Positions 13,442 to 19,337 of a stretch of 22,459 bases of DNA are shown piece after piece; position 1 is the first letter of the stretch, and every line of letters begins with the position of its first letter. The stretch is from positions 1 to 22,459 of the IMG/VR virus record IMGVR_UViG_3300047557_001332. One strand, 5' to 3'. The notes beneath the pieces were generated by a model. It worked only from the letters and a program-made list of their open reading frames with translations, searched no databases and was not told the DNA's origin. This DNA is from a virus. A program made the position numbers and the translations under genes.

Positions 13442-13733
13442 TCTTAGTAGCTAAATCGGTTGTAAACATATAACGATATTTCATCAATAGTCTTTGCATC
13501 TTTTGACGAGTCTTATATTCTTCGTATGTTTCTAACTCGCTACGCTCATTTGATAATGTCGTAATATCGTTAACTAATCTAAGGTTTGAATCTAAAGATT
13601 CGTCAATTACCCAGTTAATAAACTTAAAATGCTGTTTAGGGCCGATTACATAACTAGGTACAGACATACTCATATTTTTTAAGAATGAGTCTCTAAGTCT
13701 GTTTGTGTCTTGAATGATTGCTGTATTTATCAT
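13431..13733 (-). CDS. Small protein of unknown function in the replication operon, 100 aa
   Basis: Unrecognised. The protein is mostly helical: MINTAIIQDTNRLRDSFLKN, then VPSYVIGPKQHFKFINWVID and a charged helix ELETYEEYKTRQKMQRLLMK. It overlaps the clamp-loader ATPase by 11 nt and the HNH gene by 4 nt (ATGA). In T4 the translational repressor RegA lies near this position, but I see no RegA similarity. It might be a clamp-loader accessory factor, judged only by position. Confidence 0.7.
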   Translation of the reverse strand: MINTAIIQDTNRLRDSFLKNMSMSVPSYVIGPKQHFKFINWVIDESLDSNLRLVNDITTLSNERSELETYEEYKTRQKMQRLLMKYRYMFTTDLATKNDN

Positions 13734-14416
13734 ATTTTTGTTTTATTTTTATATTTTCTATTTTTAGCAGCTAGGGATAATTTATGTTTAGTTTCTTCTG
13801 TTATAACACGTTTACGACGTGCGATTGATAGCTTTAATCTTGTTTCTTCAGATACTATATGTCCCATATTTGCTTTTGATATTTTTCTTTTTGTTTCGGC
13901 AGAAATACTTCGACCAGTCATCGACTCTGATATTTTCTTTTTATGTAGTTCTGATAATCCACCTTTAGATTTTCTATTTTTTGCGGCATCGGACATTTTC
14001 TTTCTAGTCTCTTCCGAATGACCTTTTTTAGGTCGAGATAGTTTCTTTTTTGTTTCTTCTGAAATTGTGCGGTTCGAAAGAAACTTAGAATGAATTACTT
14101 TAACAGATTCATATACCCTGCTACTAGGAATATACCTCTTATTATACTTACTAGAGCCATTTATCATCATCCATAAAGCATATCGTAATTTGTTATTATC
14201 AGGATATATTTCACATAATAATCTATGAGCCATGTAATGTTCTTTAGCTGTAAGAAGAACAATGTTTGGGTGTCGTATATCATAGGCATTGCCTTCTCCA
14301 CCCAAACATTTAGGTACAATGTGATGAGCTTCATAATATATTCCTCCTTTTATCTTCTTTCTATCTTCAGACCTAGCCTTAGATATAATATCATTATAAA
14401 TCTTTTCGTAATTCAT
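13730..14416 (-). CDS. HNH homing endonuclease with NUMOD3 repeats
   Basis: This 228-residue protein has an HNH nuclease core, YEAHHIVPKCLGG (H31, H32), N51 in HPNIVLLTAKEHYMAHRLL, and H60/H64. About five NUMOD3 DNA-binding repeats follow from residue 115 on, each of the form (S/T)EET+xKxS, for example SEETRKKMSDAAKNR and SEETRLKLSIARRKR. The C-terminus is strongly basic. It lies between the sliding clamp and the clamp loader, a conserved region where phage homing endonucleases often settle. It does not appear to interrupt a recognisable gene. A 59-aa basic ORF overlaps its start by 23 nt. Confidence 0.9.
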   Translation of the reverse strand: MNYEKIYNDIISKARSEDRKKIKGGIYYEAHHIVPKCLGGEGNAYDIRHPNIVLLTAKEHYMAHRLLCEIYPDNNKLRYALWMMINGSSKYNKRYIPSSRVYESVKVIHSKFLSNRTISEETKKKLSRPKKGHSEETRKKMSDAAKNRKSKGGLSELHKKKISESMTGRSISAETKRKISKANMGHIVSEETRLKLSIARRKRVITEETKHKLSLAAKNRKYKNKTKI

Positions 14417-14573
14417 TTTGCGATTTGATTTTATTTTGATATCGTTCTCTACATACTTTATCGATACGCTCTTTGTTCTTCCAATAATATTTTTTTGAAC
14501 TTTCTCTACGTCTTTCGATTAGTTTAGCTTTTTCTTCATCGGTTAATTCTGCCGTTCTTTTTAATCGTCCCAT
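14394..14573 (-). CDS. Small basic protein upstream of the HNH gene, 59 aa
   Basis: The frame from ATG 14573 to TAA 14394 encodes MGRLKRTAELTDEEKAKLIE, then RRRESSKKYYWKNKERIDKV and CRERYQNKIKSQNELRKDL. It is extremely basic and helical; the KYYWKNKERI..RERYQNK pattern occurs in small phage proteins and in basic DNA-binding extensions of phage HNH proteins. The function is unknown. It probably travels with the HNH gene, which it overlaps by 23 nt, as a second part of the same cassette. It is preceded by a 48-nt AT-rich gap after the clamp gene (TTATCC twice, then TATAATTATA), in which a weak promoter is possible. Confidence 0.65.
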   Translation of the reverse strand: MGRLKRTAELTDEEKAKLIERRRESSKKYYWKNKERIDKVCRERYQNKIKSQNELRKDL

Positions 14574-14621
14574 ATTCTCTTTAATATAATTATATCGGAT
14601 AAGAGAAAAAGGATAAGAAAA

Positions 14622-15338
14622 TTACTGTATCGAGAGCTGAACTAAGTAATAAACTGAATTAAAATCCTTACCGGTAAAGGTAACTCTGGCTAATCCTTGA
14701 CCAGATACTTCAAATACTCCTGATTCTGCTCCTTTGTTTGCAGTTAAGATTTCTTTAAAGATATTAGCAGAGAAACATGTAGCACTTAACTTATTATTTG
14801 CTGTTGCATCTACCGAAAACTTAATTCTATTAGTATTTACTGTAGAATAATTAAGTAAGATCTCTGATGAAACTGCATCCGATACAACTGCAAAGTTTTC
14901 TGCTTCTGGCATACCATTCTTCGCCTTTAAAAACTTCTCTGAGAACTCTTTTGTAATATTAATGGTTACATCAAACTCAGGAAGGGCTTTTACTTTTGGA
15001 ACTGACTTAATAACAGATAAATCTGCTAACATATAAGTGATTGATGTATTAGCATCATTAACAATCATAGAAAATACTTTATCTCCTGATTTAACGAATT
15101 TAATATCAATGTTCTCATCTAATACAGAAAGCATTTTTAATAATTGGCTTGTTGTATAAACTGCCAACTCTGCATCTTCCATATCAACAGATTGTAATGT
15201 AACTTCTCCGATTACATTTTGATTTGCGGAAATAAATGAACAAACTAACTGTCCATTCTTCACAACTAATTTTACGCTGTCAGTGTTACCGGCTAAGTAA
15301 TAGCGATTAATAAAACTAACTAATTTTTCTTTTTGCAT
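14622..15338 (-). CDS. 45: Sliding clamp, T4 gp45-like
   Basis: This 238-residue protein fits the phage trimeric sliding clamp that tethers the polymerase and, in T4, also activates late transcription. Visible cues are the N-terminal FINRYYLAGNTDSVKLVV, the LVCSFISANQNVIGEVTL strand pair, the mid-length KMLSVLDENIDIKF, the second-domain SVDATANNKLSATCFSANIF, and the C-terminal FNSVYYLVQLS typical of gp45 proteins. Its length is close to T4 gp45 (228 aa). It is separated from its loader genes by the HNH cassette. The polymerase at 19338-21884 ends in a likely clamp-binding peptide, which fits the pair. Confidence 0.85.
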   Translation of the reverse strand: MQKEKLVSFINRYYLAGNTDSVKLVVKNGQLVCSFISANQNVIGEVTLQSVDMEDAELAVYTTSQLLKMLSVLDENIDIKFVKSGDKVFSMIVNDANTSITYMLADLSVIKSVPKVKALPEFDVTINITKEFSEKFLKAKNGMPEAENFAVVSDAVSSEILLNYSTVNTNRIKFSVDATANNKLSATCFSANIFKEILTANKGAESGVFEVSGQGLARVTFTGKDFNSVYYLVQLSIQ

Positions 15339-15356
15339 GACTTATTTTTATTTTCT

Positions 15357-15387
15357 TAATTATAATGATTTATTTTTAATTTTCAAA
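15357..15387 (-). promoter_or_regulatory. Possible promoter for the sliding clamp
   Basis: On the minus strand, TTTG, 19 nt, then TATAATTA, with CATTATAATTAAG resembling the CATTATCTTTAAG core of the three clear promoters. The -33 part overlaps the last codons of the DpdA-like gene. The -7 box departs from TAnnTTTG at one T, so this is weaker evidence than copies A-C. It would give the highly needed clamp its own transcript. Confidence 0.45.
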
Positions 15388-16584
15388 GAAATTTGACATA
15401 ACTTCTTTATGTTGCGAAGGAACCCACTGACCGCCATAGTTTACGTAATAGTGTCTATACTGCTCATAAATTCTAAAAGCATTATCGGGTTGAGCGAACA
15501 TCTCGTGAATTGATTTAAGGATAATATGCATATCGCTTGGAATAACTCCTTCTAATAACTCTACATCTTTACTGCAGAACTCAGAAATATCAAGCATACC
15601 TTTATTAAATACTAATAAGTTTTGAATAGTTGCTCTATCATAATACTCCTGCTTATAATCATTAACTACTCCCATTGTAAAGTTTTTAGATACCGGAGTT
15701 TCTAAAAGAACAGGTAATAATTGTGAATCTGTATACTTAATATCTCTCGACACGTGCATTTGAGTCCAATTTAATGTTCCAAAGTTCGGTCCTAAGATCA
15801 AATCACCATACACTGGAAATTGTCCTGGAGATGAACTATCTGTCATTAATTGTATTCTACCACCATAATACTTATTTAAAAGTGCTTGATATGTTCCTAA
15901 GATAAAGAAATCAGATACTTTTGAAATACCCAACATATGAATAAATTCATTTCTTGGATTTTCAAACTCTCTGTTTTCTAAGAAAAGAGCAATTGTATAA
16001 ATAAAATCCACTAATCTACGACTACCTCCAACACACCATCCTTTAAAATCAAAATGCTTAACGGTATCATACCACAAATTAAACTGACTAGGATTATTTC
16101 CTTGAAGTACATTTAAGAATCTAGTTTTACCTTGTTGCTTATTGGCAAAGTATTTAAAGTTATCATAACTAAAATCTAATGATTCTTGAAATTTACCTTC
16201 GTATGACATACGTGGCGGAATATCTAAATTAGCAGCTACGTCAGAATTTTCTTCTAAGAATGCTAATATTTGGTCTCTAATAGCTACATCCCATTTAATG
16301 GCTCCTGATGCAATCTGGAAACCTCCTGAATCACCAAATGTAAATACATTCTCTAATCCAAATGTAATACGAGAATCCATCTTTTTATAAAAGTGACCTG
16401 CTGTAATTAAGAAGTATGGGTGTCTAAATTCTGCTGGGAAGTCTTCCGCATAGAATCTGGAAGTCAATCCAGGTTCGATTTCTCTATTCTTCTTTAAAGA
16501 AGCTGCCGTTCCTCCTGCGGATAATGAAGGAATAAATAACGGCTTTCGAGTTGGGTTCGGTGCAACGATTTTTGATAAATCCAT
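15376..16584 (-). CDS. dpdA: TGT/DpdA-like 7-deazaguanine DNA transglycosylase
   Basis: This 402-residue protein has the TIM-barrel motifs of tRNA-guanine transglycosylase in the right order: FGDSGGFQIASG (D85 and SGGFQ 86-90), NLDIPP (D121), LNVLQGN (QGN 161-163), WCVGGSRR (GG 186-187), HMLGIS (217-221), and MTDSSSPG with D249 in the nucleophile position. The CxCxxC...H zinc site near the C-terminus of tRNA enzymes is not visible. Phage relatives of this kind (DpdA) exchange guanine in DNA for preQ0-type bases, which blocks host restriction. Here the gene is near GTP cyclohydrolase I and a QueD-like gene, which supports a DNA role over a tRNA role. QueE and QueC are not in the window and could lie beyond 22459. 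A TATCTTTA element precedes it. Confidence 0.8.
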   Translation of the reverse strand: MDLSKIVAPNPTRKPLFIPSLSAGGTAASLKKNREIEPGLTSRFYAEDFPAEFRHPYFLITAGHFYKKMDSRITFGLENVFTFGDSGGFQIASGAIKWDVAIRDQILAFLEENSDVAANLDIPPRMSYEGKFQESLDFSYDNFKYFANKQQGKTRFLNVLQGNNPSQFNLWYDTVKHFDFKGWCVGGSRRLVDFIYTIALFLENREFENPRNEFIHMLGISKVSDFFILGTYQALLNKYYGGRIQLMTDSSSPGQFPVYGDLILGPNFGTLNWTQMHVSRDIKYTDSQLLPVLLETPVSKNFTMGVVNDYKQEYYDRATIQNLLVFNKGMLDISEFCSKDVELLEGVIPSDMHIILKSIHEMFAQPDNAFRIYEQYRHYYVNYGGQWVPSQHKEVMSNFFEN

Positions 16585-16608
16585 TTTATAACTTATTTTT
16601 ATCTAATA

Positions 16609-16640
16609 TAAAGATAATATTTCAAATAACCTAATGTATG
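16609..16640 (-). promoter_or_regulatory. Possible promoter for the DpdA-like gene
   Basis: TATCTTTA on the minus strand (16609-16616) is identical to the -7 element of promoter copies A-C and lies 24 nt before the ATG at 16584. No TTTG is present at the expected -33 distance (the bases there read CATA), so only half of the motif is supported. The position directly after a terminator (16645-16666) favours a real start of transcription. Confidence 0.5.
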
Positions 16641-16644
16641 AACA

Positions 16645-16666
16645 TAAAAAAAGCCCTTTTGGGGCT
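16645..16666 (-). terminator. Rho-independent terminator after the MNKSQL gene pair
   Basis: Minus strand: AGCCC, loop CAAAA, GGGCT, then TTTTTTT. The 5-bp GC-rich stem with a U tract is the only clear intrinsic terminator I find. It lies 14 nt after the stop of the 16680-17435 gene and before the DpdA-like gene, so it separates the two transcripts. The plus strand also ends in a T-rich stretch, so it could work both ways. Confidence 0.8.
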
Positions 16667-16679
16667 AATTTTATTTTTA

Positions 16680-17435
16680 TTAAAGATTTTCGTAATTTTG
16701 AATTGGGTTCTCTTGTTTGAACTCTGCCCAACGTTCTGGAAACTTACTGATTGATGCTTTACCCACTTTGTAATCTTCATGTTCATGAATGCTAGGTGCA
16801 GGTTCTCCAGCGCTTCCATCGGTATAGCCCGGATTTGATTTGATTTCTGTTTCTGCTGCCACTTTATATTCGTTAGAAGGATATCCTTTTCCATTATTAG
16901 AACTTTGCTCTCTACGTATTGTAGCACCGAATGCGGCAGTTTGTAATTCTTCTGCTGTTGGTTTTGTAGCAACGTATATACCATGACCGAACCAAGTAAA
17001 TCTAGCAGTATCGCTTGGATTGACCATTTCCGTTCTTTCGCCGTTAGGAGTAACTACTGTTACTTCTTCAGTACGACCCGGTTTATTTAAATCGTATGTT
17101 ACGCTCTTTACAGAAACGTTATATCCATATCCACCGCCGCTTTTAGTACAAGATATTAATCCAGATGCTAAAATAAAACAAGTAGCTCCAAGAACGATTT
17201 TATCTTTTAGCCCTTCTTCAACATTAGCATTAGTAAATGAATCTCCGTTATACTTAACGATTTGCTCTTTTCCGGTAGCTTTGTTTATGATTTTAACGTT
17301 AATGGGTTCTGATGTATCAACTCCAGCTTTTGTTAGTGCCGTAGTTAATTTATCTTTACCGGATGAGCTTTGTTCTTCTTCGCGAATGTTATTTAATTCC
17401 TCACGAATAAGTTTATGTAGTTGCGATTTGTTCAT
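16680..17435 (-). CDS. Protein with MNKSQL N-terminal helix and internal lipoprotein-like signal, 251 aa
   Basis: I do not recognise a family. The N-terminus MNKSQLHKLIREELNNIREE is shared with the preceding gene product. A polar region follows, then at about 73-96 a perfect-looking lipoprotein signal: charged EEGLKDK, hydrophobic IVLGATCFILASG, and lipobox LISC with C96. After it come a glycine-rich spacer (TKSGGGYGYNV) and a beta-rich polar region (VKSVTYDLNKPGRTEEVTVV, TPNGERTEMV) with a Ser/Asn/Gly-rich C-terminal half, suggesting an exposed or secreted part. No Met lies just before the hydrophobic stretch, so a shorter lipoprotein starting there is unlikely. The start at 17435 (7 nt after the upstream stop) is preferred over a TTG-initiated frame from 17474, because it gives the shared MNKSQL start. 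A virion protein is possible. Confidence 0.72.
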   Translation of the reverse strand: MNKSQLHKLIREELNNIREEEQSSSGKDKLTTALTKAGVDTSEPINVKIINKATGKEQIVKYNGDSFTNANVEEGLKDKIVLGATCFILASGLISCTKSGGGYGYNVSVKSVTYDLNKPGRTEEVTVVTPNGERTEMVNPSDTARFTWFGHGIYVATKPTAEELQTAAFGATIRREQSSNNGKGYPSNEYKVAAETEIKSNPGYTDGSAGEPAPSIHEHEDYKVGKASISKFPERWAEFKQENPIQNYENL

Positions 17436-17442
17436 ATAAATC

Positions 17443-17844
17443 TTAGTTTTTTGTTTTCCAAAGTATTCCGGCAATAAATGCTTTTGCTAAGGCTTTTTCT
17501 TCGTTAGGATTATTTGATTTATCACGAGCATATTCTTGAGCTGCATTCATAATCTGTGGTCCTAATAAAGCAGGGTCAAAGTCTGGTGCTACGTCTGTAT
17601 AGAATTCTTTTAAACCCTTTTTAATCTCTTCTTTAATACGTACATCTTTAACATTAGGTGACTTTTTAATACCTGCAACGATTCGAAATAATTCAGTTGT
17701 AGATGGATCTGCCATAACTTTTTGTGTGGTTCTGGTTCCATTCTTATTGATTATCTCAAGTTCAAATTCTTTCGATTTAGATTCTTCTTTTAATGCAGTG
17801 CGAATCTCTTCTTTGATTAGTTCTTTTAGTTGTGATTTATTCAT
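17443..17844 (-). CDS. Protein with MNKSQL N-terminal helix, 133 aa
   Basis: No known family. The N-terminus MNKSQLKELIKEEIRTALKE is a basic/acidic amphipathic helix nearly the same as that of the next gene (MNKSQLHKLIREEL). The middle (FELEIINKNGTRTTQKVMAD) is strand-like, and the C-terminal half (GPQIMNAAQEYARDKSNNPN and KALAKAFIAGILWKTKN) is helical. Similar K..LK.LIKEE starts recur in proteins of large T4-like phages. The LIKEE motif has the [LI]xE form cleaved by T4-type prohead proteases, which would fit a capsid-targeting propeptide; this is inference. Confidence 0.72.
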   Translation of the reverse strand: MNKSQLKELIKEEIRTALKEESKSKEFELEIINKNGTRTTQKVMADPSTTELFRIVAGIKKSPNVKDVRIKEEIKKGLKEFYTDVAPDFDPALLGPQIMNAAQEYARDKSNNPNEEKALAKAFIAGILWKTKN

Positions 17845-17864
17845 TACAAGATATTTTATTATAA

Positions 17865-18959
17865 TTATTCCTGAATATCGAAAATAATACGTTTCATTTC
17901 ATCTATTCTATAATAATTAGTATCTAGATGTAATGCCCATTCCTCAATACCCTCTTTATACGTATCATAGTTCTCCATTTTATCTTTAATATACTCTATG
18001 ATTTGTGTATAATGCTCTGTATAATTTACGTAGCTTAATGTCCATTCCGAAGGATATCTCCACTTCTCAGGAACTATCTCTGTGAAGTTTAATCTGTTTG
18101 GGGCTAATGGTATTGCTCCATGCATAATAGCTTCAAATGCCGTTATGGAAGAAGAATCAATCAAATCGGATATAAATACGTATTTGGAAGAAGCTAACAA
18201 TCCATGATACTGAGTTTCGTTGGGCATCTTATCTTCTATACAAACCCATTCGTATTGAGGTAATGCTCGTTGCAGTTCGCGGAAGATAATTAGTTGACGA
18301 TCTACAGTTCCTCTATCAGCAAAAAGAATCATATTACGTTTAAGAGTTCCTTTATACTGCTTAGCATAATCTCTTACATGTTCCATTGGAGGCCCGGCTT
18401 TATGAATACGATTTGGCGCGTTGAATAGTTTCTTTGCTGCGATAGTTTTAAAGTTAGTTTTAAGCATAGCTAAATGATAATCACTATCATAATAGTTATA
18501 GTTAATAGCGGCGAATAAAGCTCGTTCTGCGTGCTTTTGCCAGATTAAGTTTTTAGCGAATGAAAGATAAGATGTTTTATTAAACGACCCCATTTGCCAA
18601 AATCCATGTATCCAAATAGGAACACGATAAACAGTAGATAAATATCTTAGTTGAAAGATTGCAGGATTCCAAGCATCCATAAAAATAAAATGATCTCCTT
18701 GACTAACTTTCTTATTATAAAAAAGCTCCGCAAATCTTGATGACTGCGAAGCTTGTTGATTTATAATATCTTTAAATGTTAATGGAGTATCATCTATAAT
18801 CGTTAATGGATTTGGTTGTATATCGTAAATGGTTTGAACTACATACTTTAAACCCTTTTGTTGGATATAATCTTCTAAAGTGTTTTGAATGTTGTTTTGC
18901 CAATTACGAATATACTTTAAATCAATCGTCTTACTATCTATGATAAAGATTGTTTTCAT
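17865..18959 (-). CDS. GT-B fold glycosyltransferase (GT4-like)
   Basis: This 364-residue protein is laid out as a two-domain GT-B glycosyltransferase. The N-terminal domain has the acceptor-side pattern (HFIFMDAWNPAIFQL, VYRVPIWIHGFWQMG). The C-terminal domain has RNMILFADRGTVDRQLIIFR, LPQYEWVCIE, LLASSKYVFISDL, and the sugar-nucleotide signature AFEAIMHGAIPLAPNR (274-289), equivalent to the E-rich site of GT4 enzymes. The substrate is unknown. T4 alpha- and beta-glucosyltransferases, which modify DNA bases, are also GT-B enzymes, and here the gene overlaps the QueD-like gene by 4 nt, so a role in DNA decoration is possible. A role on a surface glycan is equally open. Confidence 0.8.
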   Translation of the reverse strand: MKTIFIIDSKTIDLKYIRNWQNNIQNTLEDYIQQKGLKYVVQTIYDIQPNPLTIIDDTPLTFKDIINQQASQSSRFAELFYNKKVSQGDHFIFMDAWNPAIFQLRYLSTVYRVPIWIHGFWQMGSFNKTSYLSFAKNLIWQKHAERALFAAINYNYYDSDYHLAMLKTNFKTIAAKKLFNAPNRIHKAGPPMEHVRDYAKQYKGTLKRNMILFADRGTVDRQLIIFRELQRALPQYEWVCIEDKMPNETQYHGLLASSKYVFISDLIDSSSITAFEAIMHGAIPLAPNRLNFTEIVPEKWRYPSEWTLSYVNYTEHYTQIIEYIKDKMENYDTYKEGIEEWALHLDTNYYRIDEMKRIIFDIQE

Positions 18960-19315
18960 ACTAATTCACAGCGAGCGCCATTTTCATTATCTTCCCAAAC
19001 CTCAACCCAATTACATCCGAATTCGTTAAGGATTTCTTTTGCAAGCATTTCGCAAGATCTATGATCGAATAAATGACTACGAGCTGAACTATTATAATAT
19101 TTTTCGTGAAGATAATCTAATATATCACGCTTAAACATTATAAACTCTCTATCTCTGTCATCATGAAATACTTCTAACGAAGCTTTGAAGGTAAAGATGT
19201 GTCTGTGATAATCAGATAAGAACCCTACTTCTGGAAATACGTCTTTTGCTGCTTCCCAACGATGCATACCGTCTACACTAAGACTAACTATAACTGTTGT
19301 TTTTAAATCTTTCAT
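18956..19315 (-). CDS. QueD / 6-pyruvoyltetrahydropterin synthase-like protein
   Basis: This 119-residue protein follows the T-fold layout of QueD/PTPS. The three zinc-ligand histidines are H18 (DGMHRWEAA), H37 and H39 (DYHRHIFTF). EFIMFKRDILDYL stands for the usual 'DF..LK' helix, LFDHRSCEMLAKEIL for the D-H pair plus 'TSE.LA' helix, and WEDNENGARCEL for the terminal glutamate. The catalytic cysteine of QueD, four residues before the HxH, is replaced by Leu33. I recall a phage-rich QueD-like subgroup with the form 'VEGIHRW...HRHIF'. QueD converts dihydroneopterin triphosphate to carboxy-tetrahydropterin toward preQ0. With GTP cyclohydrolase I upstream and a DpdA-like enzyme downstream it probably belongs to 7-deazaguanine synthesis, but the missing Cys leaves the reaction uncertain. 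Confidence 0.78.
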   Translation of the reverse strand: MKDLKTTVIVSLSVDGMHRWEAAKDVFPEVGFLSDYHRHIFTFKASLEVFHDDRDREFIMFKRDILDYLHEKYYNSSARSHLFDHRSCEMLAKEILNEFGCNWVEVWEDNENGARCELV

Positions 19316-19337
19316 ACTATAATATAATAAATACTAA

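Noticed and set aside
13431-13733. RegA translational repressor by position next to clamp-loader genes
   Set aside because: No resemblance to T4 RegA in sequence; left as unknown.
16631-16984. 117-codon minus-strand ORF inside the 251-aa gene
   Set aside because: It is another frame of the MNKSQL/lipobox gene; it runs through the terminator and has no family resemblance.
17436-17474. Longer frame for the second MNKSQL protein beginning at 17474
   Set aside because: The first codon is TTG, and the internal ATG at 17435 gives the same MNKSQL start as the neighbouring gene.
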